Below, one piece after another: positions 31,252-39,081 of a DNA stretch of 39,249 nucleotides (the stretch's first letter is position 1; every line of letters begins with the position of its first letter). Source of the DNA: Nocardia mexicana NBRC 108244 (GTDB taxonomy: Bacteria > Actinomycetota > Actinomycetes > Mycobacteriales > Mycobacteriaceae); contig NZ_BDBV01000124.1 in NCBI RefSeq assembly GCF_001613165.1, positions 1 to 39,249 of the forward strand. The letters are read 5' to 3'. The position numbers and the translations under genes are program-made. The notes under the pieces were generated by a model. It made no database searches, was not told the origin of the DNA, and worked only from the letters and a program-made list of their open reading frames with translations.

Positions 31252-31956
31252 GTGTCGGATACGGTGCGACCGGCCGAGACAGCGCTCGGGGCGGCCCTCG
31301 AGGAGCTGCGGGAGCTACCGCTCAAGCCGCGGATGCGGGGGTGGATCCACACCTACGCGGTCGGGATCGCGGCGATTGCTGTGATCGCGCTGGTGGCGAC
31401 GACGTCCACCGTCTCGGCGACCGCGGCGTGGTCGACGCTGGTTTACGGCCTGACCGTCTGCGGAGTATTCGGGGTCAGCGCCGTCTACCACCGGGTGACC
31501 TGGCGCACCGAGCAGGCGCGCATCCACATGAAGCGCGCCGATCACTCGATGATCTTCCTGTTCATCGCGGGCAGCTACACGCCGTTCGCGCTGCTCGGGC
31601 TGCCGGGTCGCACGGGAATCACATTGCTGGCCGTGGTGTGGGCGGGCGCGGTGGCGGGGGTCGCGCTGAAACTGCTGTGGCCGACGGCGCCGCGCTGGGT
31701 CGGCGTGCCGCTGTATCTGGTGCTGGGGTGGGCGATCGTGCCCGTCGCGGCGACGCTCACGCACAATGTCGGCGTCACGCCGATGGTCCTGCTGCTGGTC
31801 GGCGGGCTCGCCTACAGCGGAGGCGCGATCCTGTACGCGACGCACTGGCCCGACCCGTGGCCCGACACCTTCGGCCACCACGAGTTCTTCCATGCCGCAA
31901 CGGTTCTCGCGGCGCTGTGCCACTACATCGCGATCTGGCTGGTCGTCCTGGGTTGA
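31252..31956 (+). CDS. Hemolysin III / PAQR family membrane protein (Rv1085c-like)
   Basis: A 234-residue seven-helix membrane protein of the HlyIII/PAQR family. The conserved zinc-site blocks are visible: SAVYHRVTW, HMKRADHSMIFLFIAGSYTP, and FGHHEFFHAATVLAALCHYIAIW with the C-terminal histidines. Membrane segments alternate regularly from about residue 32. Family members may act as lipid hydrolases (ceramidase-like) or affect membrane fluidity; the name hemolysin is historical. GAGGAGG at 31239-31245 sets the GTG at 31252. A perfect palindrome precedes it, so it is likely under tight repression. Confidence 0.92.
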   Translation: MSDTVRPAETALGAALEELRELPLKPRMRGWIHTYAVGIAAIAVIALVATTSTVSATAAWSTLVYGLTVCGVFGVSAVYHRVTWRTEQARIHMKRADHSMIFLFIAGSYTPFALLGLPGRTGITLLAVVWAGAVAGVALKLLWPTAPRWVGVPLYLVLGWAIVPVAATLTHNVGVTPMVLLLVGGLAYSGGAILYATHWPDPWPDTFGHHEFFHAATVLAALCHYIAIWLVVLG

Positions 31957-32020
31957 CCCGCCGGGGGTGACGCAGCCGACAAGATCGACCGGAACGCGAC
32001 ACCGCCCACTGCCCGGGTTC

Positions 32021-32026
32021 TATGCT
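32021..32026 (+). promoter_or_regulatory. Putative -10 box (TATGCT), leaderless promoter of the cyclase gene
   Basis: TATGCT ends five bases before the ATG at 32032. Confidence 0.45.
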
Positions 32027-32031
32027 CCGCC

Positions 32032-33510
32032 ATGATGAACCGGCTGATTCTGTGGGCGCTGCGGGCGCGCTGGGGGCTGTCCCTCGTCGTGATGGCCTGC
32101 AATCTCGGCGGTCTGGGGGTCATCGTCTGCGAGCTGTGGCTCAGCGGATTCCTCGGTCGGCTCGGGCCGGACTGGGAGACGGCGCTGGCGCAGGCCGCGA
32201 TCTACCCTGCCATCGGGGCGGCGGTCGGCATCGTGCTCGCCGTGCGAGATCGCTTCCACTATTTCGGCTGGCTGGATCAGGGACGTAAGCCCGGTACGGC
32301 GGAGGCGCGGCGGCTGCTGAAGCTGCCGATCGCGATCACACTGCGCGCCCTGGCCATCTGGCTGCCCGGCGTGATCATCGCGACCGCGTTCTTCGCCCAC
32401 GTGATCCCGTCCCGATCCATCGCGGTCATCGGCGCGATGTTCACCCTGGGCGCGTTCGAATCGGCCGGATTCACCTTCCTCGTGGTCGATCGGCTGATCC
32501 GGCCGGCGATTCCACTCGCGTCGACCGTGCTCGGCGGCACCATGCACTGGAGTTCGACCGTACTGAACCGGCTGGTCGTGTCGTGGGCGGTGGCCGGGGC
32601 CATGCCGCTGCTCATGTTGATCACAGTGCTCGCCGATCCGGTAGCGACCGCCGAGGACCGGATCCGCACCGCCGTCTACATGTCGGTCGTCGGCCTGACC
32701 GTGGGCGCGCTGACCACGGCCACGCTGGCCCGCGCGGTCGCGGCGCCGATGCGGACGCTGCGCCGTGCGCTGGACCGCATCGCCCGCGGCGAGCTGGATG
32801 TCCGGGTGCCGGTCGGCAGCGCCAGCGAGATCGGCCGGCTGGAGCATTCGGTGAACGAGCTGGCCGTGAACCTGTCCGAGCGCGAGCGGATGCGCGCGGT
32901 GTTCGGCCGCCACGTCGGCAACGAGGTCGCCGAGCGCGCCCTCGCCTCCGGGCTCGACCTCACCGGCGACATCCGGCCGGTGACCGCGCTGTTCGTCGAC
33001 GTCGTCGGCTCGGTGCAGCTGTCCACCGGGCTGGAGCCCAGCGAGTTCGTGGCCAAACTGAACCGGCTGCTGAAGATCGTGGTGTCGGCCACCGAGGACA
33101 ACGGCGGGCTGGTCAACAAGTTCGAGGGCGATGCGGCGCTGTGCGTCTTCGGCGCGCCGATCGCGCTGCGCGACAACGCCACTCCGGCTCTGCGCGCGGC
33201 GCGGCGCATCCGCGACGAGGTGACCGCGGCCGGTGAGCTGGACATCGGGATCGGGGTCGCGCGCGGGATGGTGTTCGCCGGGGACGTCGGCACCGACACC
33301 CGGCTGGAGTTCACCGTGATCGGCGACGCCGTCAACGAGGCCGCCCGGCTCACCACGGAGGCCAAGCACGTGGACCGGCGAATCCTGGTGAGCCAGGCGG
33401 TAATCGACGCCGCGACGGGCGACGAGCGCACCAAGTGGGTGCTCTACGAGACCATCCAGCTGCGCGGGCGGGCCGACCCCACCGCCTGCTGGACCGACGT
33501 CGTCCCCTAG
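32032..33510 (+). CDS. Membrane HAMP-class III adenylate/guanylate cyclase
   Basis: A 492-residue nucleotide cyclase. Six membrane helices fill about residues 15-225, a HAMP linker spans about 228-285 (RAVAAPMRTLRRALDRIARGELDVRV in part), and the catalytic domain runs from about 315. The key residues are complete: metal Asp323 (LFVDVVGS) and Asp367 (FEGDAAL), base-selecting Lys363 and Thr428 (EFTVIGD), and transition-state Asn435 and Arg439 (NEAARL). Homologous to the Rv1318c-Rv1320c and Rv3645 group of mycobacterial cyclases. It should make cAMP in response to a membrane or lipid signal. Its stop shares four bases (CTAG) with the convergent LGFP gene. Confidence 0.93.
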   Translation: MMNRLILWALRARWGLSLVVMACNLGGLGVIVCELWLSGFLGRLGPDWETALAQAAIYPAIGAAVGIVLAVRDRFHYFGWLDQGRKPGTAEARRLLKLPIAITLRALAIWLPGVIIATAFFAHVIPSRSIAVIGAMFTLGAFESAGFTFLVVDRLIRPAIPLASTVLGGTMHWSSTVLNRLVVSWAVAGAMPLLMLITVLADPVATAEDRIRTAVYMSVVGLTVGALTTATLARAVAAPMRTLRRALDRIARGELDVRVPVGSASEIGRLEHSVNELAVNLSERERMRAVFGRHVGNEVAERALASGLDLTGDIRPVTALFVDVVGSVQLSTGLEPSEFVAKLNRLLKIVVSATEDNGGLVNKFEGDAALCVFGAPIALRDNATPALRAARRIRDEVTAAGELDIGIGVARGMVFAGDVGTDTRLEFTVIGDAVNEAARLTTEAKHVDRRILVSQAVIDAATGDERTKWVLYETIQLRGRADPTACWTDVVP

Positions 33511-34103
33511 GGCTTCCAGACGATCTTGCCGCCCTGGAAGTCCTGAGCCTTGCCGCCCTGGTAGTCGTACTCGTCGCTGGTCGGGTAGCCGTAGCGGCCC
33601 TTCTCGGCGACCTCGCTGGTCCAGGTGTCGCGGATGGAACCCCACACCGCGTGGGCGCCGGTCTTCTGCGACCAGTACACGACGCCGCCGTTGAACAGGT
33701 TGTAGCGGCCCTGTCCGTCGCGGCCCGCCTTCTGCTCGTCGGTGACCGGGAAGCCGAGCGCGCCGTTCTCCCAGCCCAGCGCGCCCCACTTGTCGCGGAT
33801 GAAGCCGCCCACGGCATGCGCGTCGGTGCCGACGGACCAGTAGATGGAGATGTTGCGCTCGAAGGGCTGGAACTTGCCGCCCTGGCTCACGTCCGCCTCG
33901 GGGCCGACCGGATTGCCGAAGGTGTTGAAGCCGCCCGCCCGGTCGTACTCGGCCTCGATGGCCCCGCCCACGTCGAAACTCCCGATCGGGCGCGCCTCGG
34001 CGACACCCACGGTGGTGGTCAGCACCGCGGCGGCCGCGGCGACGGCCAGTGCGCCGTAGCCGGACGTGCGGGCGGAATGTTTTCTTCGACGTAGCAGTGT
34101 CAC
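33507..34103 (-). CDS. Secreted LGFP-repeat protein
   Basis: A 198-residue exported protein. A Sec signal peptide with a basic n-region (MTLLRRRKHSAR) and an Ala/Val core ends near VAEA-RP (about residue 38). The mature part is three LGFP-type repeats, seen as FGNPVGPEADVSQGGKFQPFERNISIYWS, ALGFPVTDEQKAG...NLFNGGVVYWSQKTGAHAVWGSI and RYGYPTSDEYDYQGGKAQDFQGGKIVW. Such modules occur in mycolata cell-envelope proteins. Unlike the copy at 18771-19328 it has no lipobox. GTG start with GGGAG just upstream; the stop overlaps the cyclase stop. Confidence 0.87.
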   Translation of the reverse strand: MTLLRRRKHSARTSGYGALAVAAAAAVLTTTVGVAEARPIGSFDVGGAIEAEYDRAGGFNTFGNPVGPEADVSQGGKFQPFERNISIYWSVGTDAHAVGGFIRDKWGALGWENGALGFPVTDEQKAGRDGQGRYNLFNGGVVYWSQKTGAHAVWGSIRDTWTSEVAEKGRYGYPTSDEYDYQGGKAQDFQGGKIVWKP

Positions 34104-34203
34104 GAGTGCTCCCTGCGCCTGAGTTCTATTTGCCTGGAAGTTGCTACCGGACGGTCACCAGCGACCCCGGACGCTATCGAGATCGGCCGCAGGACGCCGA
34201 TCG

Positions 34204-36258
34204 TTACCGGTCCGAGACCAACGCCGCCTCGAGCTCGGTCGGATCGGCCACCGGAAGGTCGCAGACCGCGCCGCGGCACACATAGGCGGCGGGTCGCTCC
34301 GACACCGTCTGGCGATCGGCCAGCAACGGCATCGAGTTGGGTGCGCCCGCCACGACGGCGGCGCCCCCGGGCGCCCAGCGGCGCGCGGTCACTGTCAGCT
34401 CCGCGGTCTCGGGGTCGGCGCCGGGCGGGAGCGCGATCGCGACCTGGATCGGGCCCCGCAGCGCCGCCTCGGCCACCGCCAGCCACTGACCGCCCGAGCG
34501 CGGAGCCCGGGCGAGCACGATCGCGCCGCGCTGCAGCGTCTGCTCGGCCAATTCGCGATAGCGGGCGGTCCGGGTGGCATCGGCGAGTACCGACGCGGTC
34601 AGCAGCGTCTCGGCGAAGGCGGAGGCGCCGGACGGGGTGGCGCCGTCCAGCGGGTCGCGGGGGCGGCTCACCAGGGTCTCGGCATCGTCGGCGGTATCGA
34701 ACCAGCCGCCCGGCACCGCCGGATCGGCGAAATGCTGGATGGCCGTGTCGATCAGGCGCTGGGCGAGCTCGAGCCAGTCGGAGTCGCCCGTGGCCTGGTG
34801 CAGGCTCAGCAGGCCCGTGGCCAGCCAGGCGTAATCCTCGAGCACGCCCGCCGCCGTCCCGGCCGCACCGCCGAGCGAGGCGCGCACCAGCCGGCCGTCG
34901 ATCAGGTGCTCCGACAACAGGAATCGCGCACAGCGCGCGGCCGCGTCCACCCAGTCCGGGCGGGCCAGTCCGACGCCCGCCTCGGCCAGGGCGGTGACCG
35001 CCATGCCGTTCCAGGCGGTGACCACCTTGTCGTCGCGGTCCGGCTGCGGACGCTCGCCCCGCGCCTGCCGGAGCCGGTCCCGGACCTGCTCGAAGCGTTC
35101 GGTGTCCTTCGGATCGGTGTAGCGGGTCGGGACCGAGGTGCCGTGCTCGAAGTTGCCTTCGCCGGTGATGCCGAAAACCTCTGCGGCCCAGGCGCCGTCG
35201 TCCGCGCCGAGCACCTCGTCCAGTTGCGCCGGGGTCCACACGTAGGTGGCGCCCTCGACGCCGGGGGCGCTCGGTTCCACGTGTGTGTCGGCGTCCAGCC
35301 CGGAGGCGAAGGCGCCCTCGCCGGTACCCAGGTCGTCGATCAGGAACCGCGCCGTCTCCTGCGCTACTCGCAACGGAAGCTGTTGCTGCTCAGGGTTGTT
35401 CGACGCACGGCGCGCCAGATGCGCGTACGCGCGCAACAACTGGGCATTGTCGTAGAGCATCTTCTCGAAATGCGGTACCACCCAGGCGGCGTCGACCGAG
35501 TAGCGCGCGAAACCGCCGCGCAACTGGTCGTAGATGCCGCCGCGGGCCATCGCCGTGGCCGTCGCCGAAACCACCTGCAGCGCCTGCTCGTCACCGGTGC
35601 GTTCGTAGTGCCGCAGCAGCCCCTCCAGCAGCGCGGACGGCGGAAACTTCGGGGCGCCACCGAATCCCGCGAAGCGCTGGTCGACATCGCGCAGCACGGC
35701 GGCGACCGCGTGGTGCAACAACTCGGGCCCGACGGTCAGCTCACTGTCCGGCAGCCCGTCGGCCTGCTCCCGCAGCGCCCGCGCCACCTGCCCCGCGGCC
35801 TGGTCCACCTCGTCCCGGCGGTTGCGCCAGGTCTCGGTGACCGCGGACAGCAACTGCGTGAACGACGGCATACCGCCGCGCGGCGCCTTCGGGTAATAGG
35901 TTCCGCAATAGAAGGGTTCACCGCCCGGCGTCAGGAAGCAGGTCATCGGCCACCCACCCTGCCCCGTCATGGCAACCGTGGCCGTCATATAGACCGCATC
36001 CAGATCGGGCCGCTCCTCCCGATCCACCTTCACACACACGAAGTTCTCGTTCATCAGGGCCGCGGTCGCCTCATCCTCGAACGACTCGTGCGCCATCACG
36101 TGACACCAGTGGCAACTCGCGTACCCCACCGACAGCAGGATCGGCACGTCCCGCTCGGCCGCCTCCGCCAGCACATCGGCGTCCCACTCCCGCCAATCGA
36201 CCGGGTTGTCGGCATGCTGGCGGAGGTAGGGCGAGGTCGCACCGGCCAATCGGTTCAC
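34204..36258 (-). CDS. YyaL/SSP411-type thioredoxin-domain protein (DUF255)
   Basis: A 684-residue protein orthologous to Rv1084. The N-terminal thioredoxin-like domain opens with VNRLAGATSPYLRQHADNPVDW and carries SCHWCHVMAHESFED, a CxxC redox-like site (Cys49, Cys52), then QGGWPMTCFLTP. The rest is an alpha/alpha toroid resembling N-acylglucosamine epimerases. Function is not established in bacteria. The GTG at 36258 matches the family N-terminus; another GTG at 36276 would add six residues. It follows the methyltransferase stop by 22 bp in the opposite sense of gene order on the same strand. Confidence 0.92.
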   Translation of the reverse strand: MNRLAGATSPYLRQHADNPVDWREWDADVLAEAAERDVPILLSVGYASCHWCHVMAHESFEDEATAALMNENFVCVKVDREERPDLDAVYMTATVAMTGQGGWPMTCFLTPGGEPFYCGTYYPKAPRGGMPSFTQLLSAVTETWRNRRDEVDQAAGQVARALREQADGLPDSELTVGPELLHHAVAAVLRDVDQRFAGFGGAPKFPPSALLEGLLRHYERTGDEQALQVVSATATAMARGGIYDQLRGGFARYSVDAAWVVPHFEKMLYDNAQLLRAYAHLARRASNNPEQQQLPLRVAQETARFLIDDLGTGEGAFASGLDADTHVEPSAPGVEGATYVWTPAQLDEVLGADDGAWAAEVFGITGEGNFEHGTSVPTRYTDPKDTERFEQVRDRLRQARGERPQPDRDDKVVTAWNGMAVTALAEAGVGLARPDWVDAAARCARFLLSEHLIDGRLVRASLGGAAGTAAGVLEDYAWLATGLLSLHQATGDSDWLELAQRLIDTAIQHFADPAVPGGWFDTADDAETLVSRPRDPLDGATPSGASAFAETLLTASVLADATRTARYRELAEQTLQRGAIVLARAPRSGGQWLAVAEAALRGPIQVAIALPPGADPETAELTVTARRWAPGGAAVVAGAPNSMPLLADRQTVSERPAAYVCRGAVCDLPVADPTELEAALVSDR

Positions 36259-36297
36259 CGTGCCAGCGTCCCACACCCGGCGGGCTGCCCGCTCGGC

Positions 36298-37167
36298 TCA
36301 GCCCTGGAGTCGGGCGGTGATCAACCAGCCCCGACCGGACCCGTCGAGGTCCGGATCGAACGCGGGCGGCACCGGGCGCCGGTAGGAGCGGGCGAGCGTG
36401 GCGATCTCGCGCACAGCGGGTTTCCAGCCATGCCTGCCGAGCCAGGTATCGAGATCGTCCACCGGTCCGCCGCGCCACAGCCGCACCAGTTCGTCCGATA
36501 TCGCCGCGCGAGCAGCACGCAGCAGCGGCGAGTCCTCGACGTGGTCGGCGGCCAGCTCGCTCCCCGGGGCCGACAGCTCCGTCATGCGCGCGAGCAGCAC
36601 GTCCGCGGCATCGGCCGGGAGGGCATAGAGAATGCCTTCCGCCAGCCAGATCGTGGGCACATTCGCGTCGAATCCGGCTCGACGCAACGTTTCCGGCCAA
36701 TCCGCGCGCAGATCGGCGGCCACCTGCACATGCGCACAGTGCGCCTGGGCTCCACTGTCCCGGAGCGCGTCGCGCTTGAAGGTCAGGACCTCACCGAAAT
36801 CGACCTCGAACAGGCGCGTACCGGCGGGCCAGGGCAAGCGGTACGGACGCGCGTCCATCCCGGACGCGAGCAACACCACCTGGCCGCACGAGTCGCCGGC
36901 GGCATCGAGGAGAACCTCGTCGAGAAAACGGGTACGGATCGCCACCTGACCGGCCATCAGATCGATAAAGCTCAATCCACTCGCCGGGGTAACCGGGGTC
37001 GTCATCGTCCACCCGCCCGCCCTATCCAAGAGGCGCTGCGCGTACGGATCCTCGAACAACCGATCCGCCCGCTGATTCTCCATCGCCCGCAGGGCCGCCA
37101 CACCCAGCGACGTCTCCCCTATCCCGTTCAGCGACACCGCATCCGAACCGCCCTGTGTAGTACCCAT
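36298..37167 (-). CDS. SAM-dependent methyltransferase (LCMT-like, mycobacterial paralogue family)
   Basis: A 289-residue class I methyltransferase of the leucine-carboxyl-methyltransferase-like group that is greatly expanded in mycolata. SAM-binding motif I is QVVLLASGMDARPYRLPW, preceded by ENQRADRLFEDPYAQ and RTRFLDE, and followed by FEVDFGEVLTFKRD and PTIWLAEGILYALP. Substrate unknown. GGAGAGG seven bases upstream fixes the ATG at 37167; 33 further in-frame codons upstream are rejected. Confidence 0.9.
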   Translation of the reverse strand: MGTTQGGSDAVSLNGIGETSLGVAALRAMENQRADRLFEDPYAQRLLDRAGGWTMTTPVTPASGLSFIDLMAGQVAIRTRFLDEVLLDAAGDSCGQVVLLASGMDARPYRLPWPAGTRLFEVDFGEVLTFKRDALRDSGAQAHCAHVQVAADLRADWPETLRRAGFDANVPTIWLAEGILYALPADAADVLLARMTELSAPGSELAADHVEDSPLLRAARAAISDELVRLWRGGPVDDLDTWLGRHGWKPAVREIATLARSYRRPVPPAFDPDLDGSGRGWLITARLQG

Positions 37168-37230
37168 CGTGCACCTCTCCCTGAACCGATCGATCCTCTT
37201 GCGTGGACAACAGCTCCAGCCTTCCACACA

Positions 37231-37245
37231 AACAGAATATCTGTT
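37231..37245. promoter_or_regulatory. Inverted repeat over the methyltransferase promoter
   Basis: AACAGA-ATA-TCTGTT, six-base arms. On the minus strand it contains TATTCT, a possible -10 box for the methyltransferase 64 bp downstream. Confidence 0.4.
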
Positions 37246-37248
37246 CTT

Positions 37249-37267
37249 TTTGAGTCTGGGACTCAAA
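37249..37267. promoter_or_regulatory. 8-bp inverted repeat overlapping the tetR stop codon
   Basis: TTTGAGTC-TGG-GACTCAAA. It includes the TetR stop (37263-37265) and adjoins the inverted repeat at 37231. It could be a short terminator for the TetR operon or an operator for the methyltransferase gene; no U-run follows on the minus strand. Confidence 0.4.
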
Positions 37268-37859
37268 CGGGCGGCTGCAGGAGCGGACGTAGGCCGTTGC
37301 TGAATGCCCGTGCCCCCACTCCGTCGAGCAGCGCCTGCTGGAACAGGAACGCCGGACCGAATGTGGTGAGCACGCGGGCGACATCGCCCGGTTTGGCCGC
37401 CGGATCGAGCAAACCCTCCTGCTGGTATCGCCGCACTATCCGGGTGAAACCCTCACGGAAGTCGCGATACTTCTCGGCGAGCACCGCGCCGAGCACGGGA
37501 TTGCGCACGGCCTCCGCCCACACCTGCACCACTAGGGCCGCGAACTCGCGCCGGCCGTCCTGCTTGTCCACGACCGTGAACAGTTGCTGCAGGACCTCGG
37601 TGATGGGCGGCAGTTCGGCGGCGCCGAGCACTTCGTCGAATCCGGCCGTGATCTCGGCGACGACCTCGTCGACGATCGCGGCGACCAGGGCTTCTTTACT
37701 GGCGAAGTAGCCGTACACGGCGCCCGCCGACAACCCGGACTCGGTGAACACGTCCTGCATGGACGTCGCATGGAACCCGGTACGTGTGAAGCATCGCCGG
37801 GCGGCATCCACGACCTGCTGGCGGCGAGCGGCTCGGTACTCCTCGGTGAGACGTGGCAT
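37263..37859 (-). CDS. TetR family transcriptional regulator
   Basis: A 198-residue TetR repressor. The N-terminal HTH (about residues 10-55) includes RQQVVDAARRCFTRTGFHATSMQDVFTESGLSAGAVYGYFASKEAL in parts. The C-terminal domain is all helical. It is translationally coupled to the upstream membrane protein: that gene's TGA overlaps this ATG (TGATG); a GTG one codon earlier is also possible. It probably represses its own operon through the two repeat sites at 38853 and 38907. Confidence 0.92.
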   Translation of the reverse strand: MPRLTEEYRAARRQQVVDAARRCFTRTGFHATSMQDVFTESGLSAGAVYGYFASKEALVAAIVDEVVAEITAGFDEVLGAAELPPITEVLQQLFTVVDKQDGRREFAALVVQVWAEAVRNPVLGAVLAEKYRDFREGFTRIVRRYQQEGLLDPAAKPGDVARVLTTFGPAFLFQQALLDGVGARAFSNGLRPLLQPPV

Positions 37860-38833
37860 CACCCGATCTTAGAGAACGCATGTTCCGCTTGCTGCGGGTG
37901 GCGCGTGGTATCGGCCAGGGCCAGCAGCGTCAGCATTGTCAGCGCTGTGGCCGCCCAGACCAGCAGGACCGTGAACAGCGCCCCGGCCCCCGCGCCGTCG
38001 AAGAACATGACCGAACGCAACAGCGACGCACCCGCGCCCGGCGGGAGCAGCTGCCCGACCCCACCCCACGGTCGCGGAAGCATCTCCGGACCGGTCGACG
38101 CACCGGAGAGGGGGTTGCCGAGTAGCAGGAAGGTCAACCCGGCCACCCCGAGGCCGATCCGCCCGGCGACGGCACCGCACGCGACGATGGTGGCGGACAC
38201 CGCCACCGAGATCAGCCCGATCACCGCGGCGAGCGCCAGGTAGGACCCCGGGACCAGCGAAAGCCACCCCCTGACCACCGCCGCACTCGACAATCCCGCG
38301 CCGAAGGCATAGACAGCCAGTCCGACCATCCGTGCGCCGACCGACGGAACCGCCAGCGCCAGCAGATATCCCGCCGCCAGACTCGGCACCACCAGCGGCA
38401 GCACCATGGCTGCGAATCCCCCTCCGTTCGGGTCGTCGGGGTCACCGGCCACCACATCCTCGACGGCGACCTCCGGGACGCCGGACAGCTGCCCGGCGAT
38501 CCGCGTCAACTGCTGGGCCACCGCCGGACTCGCCGCCGACGCGACCAGCACCTGCGTCCTCTCACCGGCCCCCGTGACAATCGCCCCATACGCCTCTCGA
38601 TCGGCTATCAGTCCGCGAGCCCGCTCCGCGTCGGCAACGACGGTGACCTCGAAGGCGCCGGGAGCACGCCGCGAGAGTTGGGCAACGACCCCGTCGGCCT
38701 GCGGGCCGACGACCACGACCGGCAGATCCCGGGGCTCGACGTTGGACGCGGGCCAGGCGAACGCGATCAGCATTACCCCTTGAAGAACTACGGCGGCGAT
38801 TGCCACCGCTACCGCACGCTGCACGACAGTCAT
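37859..38833 (-). CDS. ABC-2-like membrane protein (YhgE/Pip-type architecture)
   Basis: A 324-residue membrane protein. One N-terminal helix (about 7-27, VAVAIAAVVLQGVMLIAFAW) leads to an extracytoplasmic domain (about 30-140), then five hydrophobic segments from about 140 onward (including PLVVPSLAAGYLLALAVPS and LFTVLLVWAATALTMLTLLAL). This resembles ABC-2-type transporter membrane subunits and phage-infection-protein-like proteins. No ATPase gene is adjacent, so energy coupling is unclear. AAGGG five bases before the ATG is the ribosome binding site. It is the first gene of the operon with tetR. Confidence 0.78.
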   Translation of the reverse strand: MTVVQRAVAVAIAAVVLQGVMLIAFAWPASNVEPRDLPVVVVGPQADGVVAQLSRRAPGAFEVTVVADAERARGLIADREAYGAIVTGAGERTQVLVASAASPAVAQQLTRIAGQLSGVPEVAVEDVVAGDPDDPNGGGFAAMVLPLVVPSLAAGYLLALAVPSVGARMVGLAVYAFGAGLSSAAVVRGWLSLVPGSYLALAAVIGLISVAVSATIVACGAVAGRIGLGVAGLTFLLLGNPLSGASTGPEMLPRPWGGVGQLLPPGAGASLLRSVMFFDGAGAGALFTVLLVWAATALTMLTLLALADTTRHPQQAEHAFSKIG

Positions 38834-38852
38834 GACACCCTTCCAGCAAACA

Positions 38853-38873
38853 GAATGAACACTCGTTTTATGG
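38853..38873. promoter_or_regulatory. Putative TetR operator, copy A
   Basis: A 21-bp element ending TCGTTTTATG that matches copy B at 17 of 21 positions in the same orientation. It lies 20 bp upstream of the membrane-protein start, over its likely promoter. Confidence 0.55.
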
Positions 38874-38906
38874 GGCTAACAGTGACAGTACCCAGAGATT
38901 CTGTCA

Positions 38907-38927
38907 AGAACGAGCGTTCGTTTTATG
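38907..38927. promoter_or_regulatory. Putative TetR operator, copy B
   Basis: A 21-bp element containing the dyad AACGA-GCGT-TCGTT and ending TCGTTTTATG like copy A, 54 bp away. The dyad is typical of TetR sites. Confidence 0.55.
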
Positions 38928-39081
38928 CGAGGATGGCCGCGCAGCGTCGCCGGCCCGGCCGAGGTGTGCTGCCCCTGCACGAAACTCGATCAGCCCCCGG
39001 ACAATTCAGCGAGGAGTGCGAGACTCTGTCACCCTGGTCGCGGGCCGCGTGTGCGGTTCCGAAAGATGAGGGAGTAGCAGC

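Noticed and set aside
32020..33789. 589-codon minus-strand open frame opposite the cyclase
   Set aside because: Low-complexity Arg/Gly/Asp/His translation with no domain; the cyclase on the other strand has all catalytic residues.
34141..37710. 1189-codon plus-strand open frame
   Set aside because: It is antisense to yyaL, the methyltransferase and part of tetR, all of which have clear domains. The translation is Arg/Gly/His/Gln-rich without motifs. Long antisense frames are expected in high-GC DNA.
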